From NCBI GenBank assembly GCA_037178625.1, contig CM074131.1, forward strand, positions 1,488,001-1,552,000: a stretch of 64,000 nucleotides of DNA, written 5' to 3'. This document shows, one piece after another, positions 10,496 to 21,094 of the stretch. Origin of the DNA: Skeletonema tropicum (lineage: Eukaryota; Bacillariophyta; Thalassiosirophyceae; Thalassiosirales; Thalassiosiraceae). Within the stretch, counting starts at the first letter, position 1, and each line of letters starts with the position of its first letter. The position numbers and the translations under genes were made by a program. Under the pieces are notes generated by a model. It was not told the DNA's origin and did not search any database. It was given only the letters and a program-made list of their open reading frames with translations.

Positions 10496-11416
10496 ATGCT
10501 ACACTTTTATTTTGTGGTGGCGAGTGTTTTGCTGACAGCCCACAGCTGCTCGGGGAAATTATTTCCATGTCGAACGAAAGTAACGTGGGTCAATGGCATT
10601 GCTCATTTGCCAGAGCACATGAGCGATCCTACATTCGTGATCTCAACAATATTTGGCGGTGTCAACGTGGATTACTGCCATAACCCGAGTGCCATGACAT
10701 CTGAATCCGATACCATAGGTTTTGTGAAAGATGGAATCCAGGCCGGTAGTCATGTCATGATGGGCAGATTTACACCTGAAGTGGATAACCTCGTGGAACA
10801 TCTGCGTGCTGCTTTGGCGCAAGTAGGAAGAACTGGCAGAGTAATCCATATAGCACACTCGCAAGGATCAGTCATAACATGGTTGGCTGCACAGCGGCTG
10901 AAACCAGAAGAATGCAAGCGCATAGAAGTAATATCTTTCGGAGGGGCAGCTACAATTTGCACATCAGAATTCCCATTTGCTCGGTGCATCAACTATTATG
11001 CAGTGAACGATCCGATCTTAAATGTCGTTCCTAGTGCAGTGAAAGCACTCAAAAGTGGATTCGCCTTTGGTGATGGAATGCAACAAGAAATAATATTCCT
11101 TGCCACGCGTACAGGAGATCCTGTCACTGATCATGGATTGTTAAACCCAACCTACTTGGAAGCTCTGGTTTGGGAAGGACAACGGTATCAATCACTATTC
11201 ATGTCACCAATTGGACAAACAGGTGCGGCATTTGTTGGGCCACTGTCGTCTACAGTCACTTGGTTTCCGAATTTTGCGTATGAAACGACAAGGAAAGCAT
11301 TCATTGCAATCGTTCGTATATGTACGCTACTGTGGGAACTTGTGCAAGCTGCACTTACTCGCTTGCTCAGCAGAGAAGAGAAATATGAACCTATACTCAT
11401 GATGAAGACTTCATGA
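10496..11416 (+). CDS. Secreted alpha/beta-hydrolase-like protein
   Basis: This is a 306-residue protein with an N-terminal signal peptide (MLHFYFVVASVLLTAHSCSG). The core contains IHIAHSQGSVITWLAAQ, which fits the nucleophile elbow of alpha/beta hydrolases with Ala in place of the first Gly (A-H-S-Q-G). Downstream, VNDPILNVVP could supply the acid and TDHGLL the catalytic histidine, so a Ser-Asp-His triad is plausible. This pattern is seen in lipase/DUF676-like proteins, and the substrate is unknown. The C-terminal segment (FIAIVRICTLLWELVQAAL) is hydrophobic enough for membrane association. The stop lies 52 bp from the stop of the convergent sulfotransferase-like gene. Confidence 0.7.
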   Translation: MLHFYFVVASVLLTAHSCSGKLFPCRTKVTWVNGIAHLPEHMSDPTFVISTIFGGVNVDYCHNPSAMTSESDTIGFVKDGIQAGSHVMMGRFTPEVDNLVEHLRAALAQVGRTGRVIHIAHSQGSVITWLAAQRLKPEECKRIEVISFGGAATICTSEFPFARCINYYAVNDPILNVVPSAVKALKSGFAFGDGMQQEIIFLATRTGDPVTDHGLLNPTYLEALVWEGQRYQSLFMSPIGQTGAAFVGPLSSTVTWFPNFAYETTRKAFIAIVRICTLLWELVQAALTRLLSREEKYEPILMMKTS

Positions 11417-11468
11417 CAAATAAATCAAACTGATAATGCAGGCTTGCTGCAAGTTGATATGATTCTAC

Positions 11469-13308
11469 TTATTCTTTCCCTGTTTTACTACGACCACGAC
11501 CGAACCTTTCTGGCTGGATTTGTTTCCCTCTCTTCTTTTGGTCCTGTACCCGCTTGAAAAGTCTTGTGCTTGTTGTATAGCCGTAACACATCCTGCAATC
11601 ATGAGGAGAGAATCCAAACTCTGCCTCTAATTTCCAGTCGATTTCATTCTGAGCAGCAGTCCACTCATCTGGTGTCAAACAGGTTGTTGTATGCGAGTAG
11701 ATGCTTGGAGGGGGTTTTGTGTAATTTGCCTTGACTTTCAGGTCAAACTCTTTGACAGTGTTGTCGATGAATAATCCTGGCCCTCGCTCAAACTCATTTA
11801 GTCGCACAAACTTGACATTGTGCGGTACAACATCAAGAATTTGCTTCATCAATTTTAACTTGTGTCTTCTCAAAGCGAACACGTTTGGGTAGGTGTAATT
11901 AGCACCCGGTTTCGAAATGCTGTACAGATCAACTTTCTTTCGTTGTCCGTTCTCCATAGCCTCGTTCCTCATAAAATGAGTACTCTCTGCCCAATCAGTC
12001 CATTCAACTGTGGTAAAGAATCCATGCAGGTTCACCCCGGCGATATTGTTGTGATTCAACCATAGCACGTCAGTGCCAGGCCCGCACCTTTCTGGGTGTT
12101 TGCGAGGGCAAAAGTGGTATGGCTTCCGCATCATCGCTTCAGCCCAGTCGCAAGGACTTCGAACAACCATCACCCAAAGAATATCATCGTGGTCTTTAAT
12201 CTCTGCCAATTCTGTCGCATTTAACAAATCGTGGCGGAACATATGTTTATACAAAAGCACTGGAATACCAGCACTAAAATATTCCGCCTTACTTCCCAAG
12301 TCATTTGGAGGATTGAATGCTTTCACCAGAGTATCAGATACATATGTTGTACCAGAGTTGCGCTCTCCGAGAAGATAAATATTTGAGAGACTCGTTCGTG
12401 AATTGTAATTCTCCCTACACAAGTGGCAATCCAACTTGGTGTAGCCAAAGTACCCTTCCAGTGTCCAGTCATATCGTTGCTGAGATAACTCCCACTCTTC
12501 GTTGCCCATGCATGTGATCCCTTGCGGATTTTCATTACTTTTATACACAGCAGAAGAATCAGTCCGTTGGAACAAATATTCTTTCACCAAATCTTCGATC
12601 AAAGCGTTTGGATTACGCTCGAACTCATCAAATTGTACAATCTTAACATGACGAGGGTTTGCCTCACTAATCTGCTTCATAATGAAGAGCCTTGTAAATC
12701 GCATGGAAAATATGTCTGTGTGATATACAACTTCATCTAGCGTGCTGGCAATTATCCGCTCATCGCTGTCATCTTGCGGCTCTTCTTGCCACTCAATGTT
12801 ATAATAACCTTTTGTCGATTCGTCACTACATAGCTTGCTCGTACTCTGACTCTCGGCACACGTCCTTCTTTTTGTATTTATCATTTCATCGGCCCATTCA
12901 CAGGGCGGTCTCGAAACCATTATCCAAAGAATATCTTTTCTCTCTACAATTTCGTCTAGTTCTGTTTTATCTAGTATATGACGTCGTCGCGGTGTCGCGT
13001 GCAACATGGCTACGTCGTCGCCAAATGCCTTCTTCAACACACCAGTCATGTATCCAGTGCATGAATGCTCTCCTAACACTACAATTTTCTTGGGGGTTGT
13101 ACCAGCGCCTGCGTCGTCCATTGCCAACGCCATCGGTTGCACGCCCTCATGATAATATTCGACCGGCGGTGAGATCGAGTGTTGCTTGCGGAACAGAAAA
13201 AAAATAAAAAGGCAGCTGGGAAGCGACGATGAAAAAGATGAAGAGGCCAAACTTTGGGAAGAGACCGCTCCTCCTCGACCTGCTCCGTGGTGGTTGGATC
13301 ATCACCAT
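11469..13308 (-). CDS. Tandem sulfotransferase-like protein, type II membrane, N-terminal frameshift
   Basis: Two related P-loop domains are visible. One begins KKIVVLGEHSCTGY (about residue 55 of the main frame) and the other YLLGERNSGTTYVSDTL (about residue 293). The second fits the 5'-phosphosulfate-binding loop of PAPS-dependent sulfotransferases. In the first copy the loop is altered (EHSCTGY). Both repeats share DDILWVMVVRSPCDWAEAM-type and CMGNEEW/CLTPDEW-type segments. The main frame has no ATG before Met at 13133. One frame over, a start at 13308 encodes a basic stretch and a membrane anchor (FGLFIFFIVASQLPFYFF). This runs into the main frame if one base is gained or lost in the A/T run near 13199-13211. 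The joined form would be a typical Golgi type II enzyme. The shift may be a sequencing error. Confidence 0.65.
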
Positions 13309-13365
13309 CTTGTTTGACGAAGACAAAGAATGAAGCAAGAAGACTCGGAGCGTTGAGCGTTGAGC

Positions 13366-14927
13366 GACGCTATTCCGTATAGCTGTCTCATCTCCTTGAC
13401 TCCATCGAGTGGATTTTTTTATGTACGTAGGAATCGTCCAAGAAGCGGTACCAAAGTGGCGCCATCGATCTTCGAGCACATCACCACCATGGGATTTCCG
13501 CCCATCCAAGCAGCGTACTTTACTAAGCATTGTGCTGTTATATTAAAGATGTAATGCTCGTGATGCCTATAGAGATATTTATGAAAGTATGGAGCAGCTT
13601 GGTATGTACCGCTTTTTACATATGATGTAAAATGCAAGCCAATTAGTGCACATGAATGTGTATCCTCAACTCCTCAGGAGCAATGAACGATGGTGTTGTA
13701 ACAAATATTTCAGCACTATTGACAACAAACACTGTTGAAATAATCAACTTTAGACGCATATAAATGATGGATATATCTTATTGTTGCATAATAATAATTT
13801 ATGAGGCCCACAGATCCGTGTTATTCGACATAAATGCATGCAGATAAACAACTATCTCATAAGAGAGAATACTCTTCGTGCATTCCAACGATGTCAGCAG
13901 TGACAATATGCAGCTTTATCCTTCGAACATTAATTCATCGAAATCTAAGAGCCTTAAAAAGTCGTTGAAGATCCTACTCCGATCTATTCAGACGCAATGT
14001 AGCGTCATAACAACAGCCTTCTTCGGAGACAATATGTGCACCTATTCCACCCAATCGAACTTCAAGTCACTCAACTATGACCCTACATCATCAATAACCT
14101 ACAATAGTTGTTGTGCCGTTGTTGTCGGGTGGTAAGGTTGATTTGAATGACGTTACCATCGGAGTTGTTCTGTAAATGGCCATGATGTGTTTGTCTTGTG
14201 ATGTAAAGTGAGTTCGCCGATGATAGTGTAGGGAGTGAAATCGGATCTCTATTGTCAACTTCACGATACAAAGCGATCCTTACATATTATTGATAGCTTT
14301 TGTGTCGTGTTTCGTTGTATCGCCATGATCAGAGGTCGGAATAGAACAATGAAATGGGTGACATTTGTTTGTAATCGATGATGTGATGTGTAGCAGCAAT
14401 ATTGGTGCCCGACGGAGTGCTATGGCCATATGAAGTCACTAGCAATGAACCACACCAACACCCAATGTCCATATGTATAAGCGACAGCGAGGATTGATGG
14501 AGAGAGACCGATTGTACCATTCATATTGAGTGGAATGGGAGGACGGCAGAGGTTGTTTTTCGTGATTTCGTAGGCTTATTTTGGTTTGGAGGTTTGGGGC
14601 GAGACTATTGTAACTTAGTGGGCCAGGTAGATCAAAAGTTTCTCCGTGATCTCAGCTGCTCAGATGGGCCTAGCGCCAACGAAGTTTCTGGAGAGTTGAG
14701 GAGATACGATTTTTCTCACTATGCCGGCATCATGGTATTTTGGTTCATTTCCCCATGATGTTGAATTATGTGTTTTGTGCGCTTGAAAGTGTTGGAACAA
14801 AAGACGCGGGAAAATTTTGAAATGTATTTTTGCGCGAAATTGAAATGCCGGATGACATCTTGTACACGAGGTACGTAGGAATCAACTCAATGGAGTCAAG
14901 GAGATAAGACAGCATATCCGGGAAAGG
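13366..14927. repeat. Region bounded by an inverted repeat of about 45 bp
   Basis: The block near 13381-13415 (GCTGTCTCATCTCCTTGACT and onward) reappears inverted near 14886-14925 (GGAGTCAAGGAGATAAGACA). TACGTAGGAATC is next to both copies. There is no transposase ORF between them. Small open frames in between (for example 13878-14135 and 14083-14271) show no recognisable motif. It may be a non-autonomous element or two separate insertions. Confidence 0.5.
13425..13495. repeat. Dispersed 68-bp repeat, copy 1
   Basis: The sequence from ACGTAGGAATCGTCCAAGAA to the CACCACCATGG end is nearly identical to 19213-19280, where it overlaps the start of the retroelement RNase H frame. Here it lies just upstream of the sulfotransferase-like gene. 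The two copies differ at only a few positions, mainly near the 3' end, and their flanks are unrelated. It may be a relic of the same retroelement. Confidence 0.75.
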
Positions 14928-14982
14928 TAAGAAATACCGTCTGTAGATTTTTTTGTGTACGTAATAAATAAATACAAAATTA

Positions 14983-16464
14983 GACCCGTTCTGTCAATGA
15001 TATTTCGCGCGTATTTCGAGCCGATTTTGAGGCCGATTTTGCTTCCCGCCACATCTGAAATCCGCCACCCCTAAAATACGTCAAAAACCTCTTGAAATCG
15101 GCCCTGCTTTTTTTGAGGTTTTTCACGTATTTCGAGCGTATCTATTTCGAGCCGATTTGAGCCCGCCAACATCCAACATCTTCCACGCAAGATGAAAACA
15201 ACACCCCCCTATGCCCTCCCATTATGTCACTTATACACCCCTGTCCAACCAGCCACCACAAAATCCGGCCGCTATAAGTTGGCGCATGTTATGAGCTTCC
15301 GTTAGAGCCGCCGGTCGGCGTTGTAGGCAGCGTATTCTATAAGATATAGTTTGTTGTGTCGAGAAATGATGATGTCGATCGCTGCATGTCATTATTTGTG
15401 CATTAAATGTTTGGCGGATAACGCAAGAAATAATGTTATTTCGTGTTATAATACCTAGGGAAGATATCCTCAACGTGGTGACTTTATTGGGTGGCCCTAT
15501 GGTGTCGTTTGATGCGATATCAGGACCGAATAAGTCCGCTCGGCCCGTGCCGCCGACGGTGTTATCATTATGTTTAATTGTGTTACGCTGCTCTGATCTA
15601 GGTACATCCCTCCCCAATGATTACACAATAATAATCTTTGGTTTGCCGCCTAGCTTGGCTATCCATAAACTTCGTCTACAGAGTTAGAGTTAAATGTACA
15701 ACCCACATCACCTGTTGGGAGGTTAATGAGGCTATTATAGCAGCTCCCCCATGAGGCAATATAATTGAAAGACACAATGTATTGAGCAGAATTATTTTTA
15801 TTAAACTATTGAGAATGAGGGGGAACAACAGATTGGTGCCCTGCATCTACATACTAAGAATATTAGCTCATTATAGTTGAAATGAGTGATGTTATCCTGA
15901 TCGATTTGTTCCTTCAGTAGCTTGATAATGCGAGTGATATGGATTGCTCCTCACCAATAACATTCAACACTCCCATAGTTTAGTTATATGAAGGAAATGG
16001 AAGGGTTATATTCCATGGAATGGGCGATAATATGGAATGATTGACCCTCATTGACCGTCGACGCTCAGTCGAAATACGGAAACGCTCTATTTAATGACCA
16101 ATACGTCGTCACACACTTAATATCGGTACAAAGCGATGCCACCATTCGATTCTACGTTTAAAATGGGTTTAGGAACGATATTTTGGGTTTGAAAGACATG
16201 TGGTTGCCGGTGTTGAAGGTGTTCTACTATGTTGTACTTCATGGTCAATAGGGTAGTAGGGTAGGTAGTAGTAGGAGGCGGGCGTCAGTGGCGGGTGATG
16301 GCTGGTGGCGGGTGGTGCGGCGGCTCATAAAATACGCAAGCACAGTAGGTGGATTTCGTTCTGTCAATGAGAGCAAAATACGCGGATTTCAAATGGCGGG
16401 AAGCCGAAATCGGCCTTGAAATCCGCCTCAAAATACGCGCGAAATCGGATTGACAGAACGGGTC
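14983..16464. mobile_element. Non-autonomous DNA transposon with about 85-bp TIRs and TTA target duplication
   Basis: The left end GACCCGTTCTGTCAATGATA is matched by an inverted right end (ATTGACAGAACGGGTC) at 16449-16464. Similarity continues for about 85 bp inward through GCGCGTATTT, GGCCGATTTT and CTTCCCGCCA blocks. TTA directly flanks both ends (14980-14982 and 16465-16467), as expected for PIF/Harbinger-type insertions, which duplicate TTA/TWA. The 1482-bp interior has no recognisable transposase. The largest open frame (15231-15617, minus) shows no motif. I call it a MITE-like deletion derivative. Confidence 0.75.
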
Positions 16465-16662
16465 TTAATCAGATTAGATATCTACACGAGTATAATCTGG
16501 ACCTGCTTAGGTACAATGTACGGTCTTTTACTGCCGAAAGGCTTACCAGACAGCAAGACGGGTGCCCCCGTAGGAGCCGGGTGCTCCTCTTAAACGCCGG
16601 AGCGTTCGAAACCAGGTGAGAGTGCATCTGCTAACACGAAGGGAAATAGCCTGCATGTGGCC

Positions 16663-18963
16663 TCAGGTTGGCAGCTTCCGTTTCTTCCGCTTGGGAGGTG
16701 CGTGTCTTTGGGTAGTGGCCTGAAGTGTTGAATCCCCAACAGCGAGCGATGCAGCGCTCCTTTTCTGATTAAGGAGGGACTCTGTCTGCTGCATTGGAGT
16801 TGGGTCGTCCCCGTGGACTTTACCTCTAGTTTTGGGGCCGCCTGGGATAATCCGCTTGTCCTTTCTCCGTCGTTTATTGCGCTCCTTGCACGATGAACCT
16901 GAGCCAGCCGTCTTTACCCTGACCGGCTTGGGGATAGGCTTGCCCGCTGCGAGGTGACCACTCTTGCGCTTGCCACCCGTTGAATTCGATCGGCTAGGCA
17001 GTCTTGCTGCGGCAGGAGCTCTTGGTTGATTCCTACTGCTAGACCACAGCAACATTGCGATCCTCATCCTAGTCTCTTTGAGGAGGAAGTCCGCCTGGTT
17101 GTAGGAATTCTCGCACAGAGGGATGTTTTGTGCCAGTAGGGTTGCGTTGACGAGGACAAAGAGACCACAATCATATCCGTTGGTCTGCCGTGGAGAGTTC
17201 ATTGAGTCATCGATGAGTCGCCAAGAGTTGTCCCAATCAGCGTTCGCCTCCCCATGTATTTCTCGATACTTATCCTTGAGATACTGCAGCATAGCCCTTA
17301 GGTACCGCTGGTTATACTCCTTCCTGCCCTGGGAATCCCACAGTTTAATCTCCTTGAGGACGGTGTCGGCTCTGAGGAGCAACCAATGGCGATTACCCCG
17401 GTTAATCGGCACGTATATCTCCCGCACCCCCAAGATCCCGTTCTTCCGTCTCAACGTATTGCCCCAGGAGCGCACATTGTTGTAGTTGTAGATGGGTATT
17501 GATTGCCCGTCTGTCCCAGTCTGAAGGAGTGCTGACATGAAGGAGGTGAAGAAGTAGACCCGTTGGGAGTTCACCTTTGGAAAGAGAACCCTGCGGAGGA
17601 AACTGTTGATGATTTCGTCGTTTAGCCATTGTGGTGGTCGCAGTGAGAGCATTGCTTCCCGGTGAACCTTATCTCCTCCTGCCATGTCAAGGGTGAAAGT
17701 CTCGGGGACCGCTCTGAAGAGGTCCCTTGGGGAGAATGTCCTTGTCTCTTCATCCGTATTACGTCGTAGCAGCTCCAGACAATCGGTGCGTTGCGTCCCT
17801 AGGTCTGGCGGTAGCCTTGGCCTCTGCCGGGTGGAGGAGGCCCGAGCTTCTGCCCGAAGTTGCTGCTGAAAGATAGGGGCAAAACGCAAAGGAGCCTTCG
17901 TGGCAGTCGTCTTGTCGGTGCTAGTGGCTGCTGTCACGTCTGTTTCCTGTGGAGCGGTCCTTGGTTGAGCCATCGACGGATTTTCATTGTCCAGTCTACC
18001 TCCCGTGAGGTCTCCGGCCGCTTCTCTACTCGCCACCGCCGCATTCAACCAATACTGTTGTTGCTCAGTGCTCTTGGCAAAAAGTTCCTCCGGTTGGATT
18101 TCCAGCAGACATCTAGCTTCTTCCGGCAGGCCGTCAGTTCCTAAACTAAGTTGGTGCTCTATCTCTTTCTGGATTTGTTCCCTCGAAGCCAGGACCTTCG
18201 TGCCTTTGGTTTTGTGGTGTTTGGTGAGGTTCCTGCAAATCCATTGGGTGTGCGTGAGGGAGAGTAGCTGGTCCAGGAAGCCCTTCGTCCAACTGTCGAT
18301 GGTCAGCCGGAGCCGCATGCCCAGAAGATAATTTTGTTGCAGTTGTAGAAGCCCGACGGACACTTTTCCCTCCGTGAAATGTCTCCATCCGATTCTATCC
18401 AAACTATTACCAACTTGTCTCGTTTCCTGGGACATACTGTCGCCATACTTGTCCGGCAGGTCCACAAACAATCGCTTGCCTTGGGCTGCAATAAACCTTG
18501 GGATCCAAATCATTAGGTCGGGGTGGGTGTGGTGGTCTCTCATCCAGTCCAATAAATTCTCAATGCAGTCGCTGAGTAATCCCCGTCTAATGTCACTTGT
18601 ACACCGATTCAGGTGGTCAGCCGTTTCGTAACACCCGCAGTTGGGACACAACGCTGAGGCTTCCTTGTCCCATCTAGTAATCATTTGGCCAGTGCCGCAG
18701 AAACCAGAACACTGCTTGGCGTACCAAAGTCTGAACATCTGAGGCCGACGCCCTAGAAGATCCCGCAGGGGCTCCCATGCCACGGTGTCGAAGATAGAGG
18801 GTGACATGAGTCCTTCATCGGAGTAGAACTGTTTTGCTCTTTCTTTGCCAATGTAGTAACGGAGTTCTTTGGCCATATCCGCGGTTTGCTTCTCATTGCC
18901 GATAATTACCACCGCTGACTCGAGAGGTAGCGATAGCGTTGCCAGGGTGGGCTGCCGTCGTAT
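16663..18963 (-). CDS. Retroelement polyprotein fragment with Ulp1/C48 cysteine protease
   Basis: A 749-codon frame opens at a GTG (18912); the frame itself is open further upstream (about 18960), reading LPLESAVVIIGNEKQ. Near the N terminus CPNCGCYETADHLNRC looks like a metal-binding knuckle. The C-terminal third is an Ulp1/SENP fold: WLNDEIINSFL, then NRHWLLL with H509, KLWDSQG with D526, and RQTNGYDCGLF with oxyanion Q576 and nucleophile C582. The complete His-Asp-Cys set is kept. A basic tail (KRKSGHLA, KERNKRRRKDKR, PPKRKKRKLP) may be a nuclear localisation signal. Ulp1-type proteases normally cleave SUMO-like conjugates. In a retroelement the enzyme could process the polyprotein or strip host SUMO, but neither is shown. 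Confidence 0.75.
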   Translation of the reverse strand: MRRQPTLATLSLPLESAVVIIGNEKQTADMAKELRYYIGKERAKQFYSDEGLMSPSIFDTVAWEPLRDLLGRRPQMFRLWYAKQCSGFCGTGQMITRWDKEASALCPNCGCYETADHLNRCTSDIRRGLLSDCIENLLDWMRDHHTHPDLMIWIPRFIAAQGKRLFVDLPDKYGDSMSQETRQVGNSLDRIGWRHFTEGKVSVGLLQLQQNYLLGMRLRLTIDSWTKGFLDQLLSLTHTQWICRNLTKHHKTKGTKVLASREQIQKEIEHQLSLGTDGLPEEARCLLEIQPEELFAKSTEQQQYWLNAAVASREAAGDLTGGRLDNENPSMAQPRTAPQETDVTAATSTDKTTATKAPLRFAPIFQQQLRAEARASSTRQRPRLPPDLGTQRTDCLELLRRNTDEETRTFSPRDLFRAVPETFTLDMAGGDKVHREAMLSLRPPQWLNDEIINSFLRRVLFPKVNSQRVYFFTSFMSALLQTGTDGQSIPIYNYNNVRSWGNTLRRKNGILGVREIYVPINRGNRHWLLLRADTVLKEIKLWDSQGRKEYNQRYLRAMLQYLKDKYREIHGEANADWDNSWRLIDDSMNSPRQTNGYDCGLFVLVNATLLAQNIPLCENSYNQADFLLKETRMRIAMLLWSSSRNQPRAPAAARLPSRSNSTGGKRKSGHLAAGKPIPKPVRVKTAGSGSSCKERNKRRRKDKRIIPGGPKTRGKVHGDDPTPMQQTESLLNQKRSAASLAVGDSTLQATTQRHAPPKRKKRKLPT

Positions 18964-19252
18964 TCACTGCCCGCCGCAAAGCCCGTTTGGCTCTGTCATC
19001 ACAGATAACATTGAGCTGTGCCTCTATCGACAATGCATCGTAGCCCACTATGTCGTCCTGATGTGCCTTAACGTGAGACAGTCTGTGAACCAGTTTGGAG
19101 CGAGACTGTATCTTCCGCAGTACCCGTAGAATATCGTTGTTCTTGGCCGCAGCTGCGATCCTGGCATACTTCGTCGAAAAGGTGTGGATTGTCCCTAGAT
19201 TGTCGCAGAAAACGTAGGAATCGTCCAAGAAGCGGTACCAAAGTGGCGCCAA
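18893..19252 (-). pseudogene. RNase H domain fragment of the same retroelement, frameshifted
   Basis: The frame contains YVFCDNLGTIHTF (an active-site Asp strand), LVHRLSHVKAHQDD (a His loop typical of RNase H) and NVICDDRAKRAL (the last acidic residue). It drifts off near NTTAAHP, around 18950-18960. There the adjacent frame continues as TLATLSLPLESAVVIIG into the Ulp1 ORF, so a one-base shift separates the two. The N-terminal strand of the RNase H fold is missing or scrambled at the 68-bp repeat. It is therefore probably an inactive copy. Confidence 0.65.
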
Positions 19253-19280
19253 CGATCATCGAGCACATCATCACCATGCA
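19213..19280. repeat. Dispersed 68-bp repeat, copy 2
   Basis: This is the partner of 13425-13495. Its minus strand overlaps the first codons of the RNase H frame (LWYRFLDDSYVF). In another frame the same bases read DDRWRHFGTASWTIPT, preceded by TKDLKTEAYSVVHG, which also looks protein-like. The element's true frame around here is unclear. Confidence 0.7.
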
Positions 19281-20674
19281 CCACGCTGTAGGCCTCGGTT
19301 TTGAGATCCTTAGTGAGAGTCGCAAAAAAATTATAAATGAAAATGGCGCGTTGATGGTTTGGCGGAAAGAAATCACGGATCTCATCTCGTACGCCTCCAA
19401 GTTAAGTCGGTGTGGAGAAGAGAGATGAGAAAGCCAACGTGAAGACAGGAACAGCAGCTGGAAATTTGTACTTCGGTCTGTCCACAATATTTGTGGACAA
19501 GGCAAGATGCCGCGAGAGCGAGTGCAAGATTTGGCTGGAAGACAGGAATGAGCCAACAAGCTTACAACCTTTGTTTGTGAGCAACTTTTAGTTGCTGTCT
19601 GTGTTTGTAAGCAAATTCATCGGCTCGGGTCTCTGCTGCCTGCACAACTGACGAAGTTGATCATTCGATTAGAGCTGCAGCCCCGCAGAGATTTGATCAT
19701 TAAAATTAAAGATTTTTCGGTGAATCACACAGATGGTGTTGCTCCTACATTGGAAGTCACTGGGTTCTTTTCCGTCATTATCCTTCTGGTGCCGCTGCTT
19801 GACGTCAAGCACTACGACGTCCCTCCAAAGTCTCGGGGGAACCGGGGCATTTCCACCGCCGTGTCTTTCGACATGTGCTCCGATCGCAGTGTCCACACGC
19901 AACCGTCTTTTGACGGGAGCTTTGAGGGGGGTTTGGATAGGATACGAACAGGGATATCATGGATGTTGCGTGTGTTGGTAGAAACGGTGACATATAGACT
20001 GTGGACAACAGGCATCGATGTATTGGGAAATGTTCTCAATGCCTTGATCTGTTTGGTTCATCTACGGTCTGCTACGTCCCTCAAGCAATTGCCATCGCTT
20101 TGGGTGGACTTGAGGGGGGTTTGATGATATTGGACATGTGACTCGGAGCCTTTTAACGAGGTCTCGGAAGGAAGATATTCTATCAACGTTTCCTACCCTC
20201 GCCCCAGTACCAGTAGTGGACATTTGCACTCATGCTTACTTTCAGTCTTATGAAGTGCAAGTTACTGGAGACTGGGCGAGGCCCTGGAACGGAACAGGTA
20301 TCTCCAGTAGGTTCGGCAAATCCCTTCAAAGAATGTCCTGATCAGAGACGTAACTGATCTTGATACTTCAAAAGATAGGTAATCGAGTTGGGCGATTCCC
20401 CCCCCAAGTTTATCAGAGTTATCGTTGGTTGCTGCGATGCTCTGCGGTTCATGACGCTGAGAGACAACTCTCAGTTTCGCGTTCTTTAGTTCACTAAGGT
20501 TATTGGATAATACTTACTTCTATCCTGTCCCGCTTCTACTTGACTTGATCATAGATGGCCGACACACCTATAACTCCGGCCGTCCCTCCAAAATTAAAAC
20601 CCTCGCGCAAAAAAATATTTTGGGATAAAAATTCGAAGATCTCTGTTCCGAGGACTACAGCGTGTGCGCGTCGG
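19281..20674. other. No gene recognised
   Basis: The longest open frame here, 19657-20124 on the plus strand (155 codons), has no motif I recognise and competes with equally long frames on the minus strand. This may be decayed retroelement or other repeat sequence. I see no supportable gene. Confidence 0.4.
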
Positions 20675-21094
20675 TTTTTTGCACCCGGAGCATTTCCCGC
20701 AATTTTTTTGTTAGTGAACTGCTCTAGCTTTGGGCCATGGGGGCCAAAATTAAGTTTCAGGGAAGTGGTATACATGCTTGTCCCGAGCTACTATCCTTTA
20801 GGTGACTATTATGTGAGTATATATACTGAGGGGCAGGTTGTGAAGCCTTATATTTTCGTCGAGATATGCATTTGAAGGTGCTCTCTAGCTTGGTACTAGC
20901 TTTGATGGCTGATGGCCTGCCAAATTTTAGTGTTGAAAAATTTCACCCTTTCTGAGATTTGTGAAAGTTACAGGGTGAAGTTTCAGGAAATTCAAGGGAA
21001 CTTCAAAAACAAATTTCACTACAGCTTATTCTAAACTTAAGACCACACAATTTCTCTTGTACAAACACTCACAATCCAACCAGCCACCACACTC

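Larger units (their letters stand above)
16468..19252 (-). mobile_element. 5'-truncated retroelement with RNase H, zinc motif and Ulp1 protease
   Basis: The minus strand encodes, in order, the C-terminal part of an RNase H domain (18893-19252), a Cys/His zinc motif and an Ulp1-type protease (16663-18912). This order suggests the 3' half of a retrotransposon polyprotein. Upstream of 19252 I find no reverse transcriptase, and the 68-bp dispersed repeat sits at the boundary. 16468-16662 is probably the 3' UTR. It lies beside the TTA-flanked TIR element, whose right end abuts it. Confidence 0.65.

Noticed and set aside
15231..15617. 128-codon minus-strand ORF inside the TTA-flanked element
   Set aside because: It has no transposase motif and no conserved block; it is treated as chance inside a non-autonomous element.
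19657..20124. 155-codon plus-strand ORF
   Set aside because: It has no recognisable family, and comparable open frames exist on the opposite strand. Coding cannot be supported.
20555..20875. 106-codon plus-strand ORF starting MADTPITPAVPP
   Set aside because: It overlaps the inverted-repeat arm of the 20675-22447 element and has no motif; probably repeat-derived.
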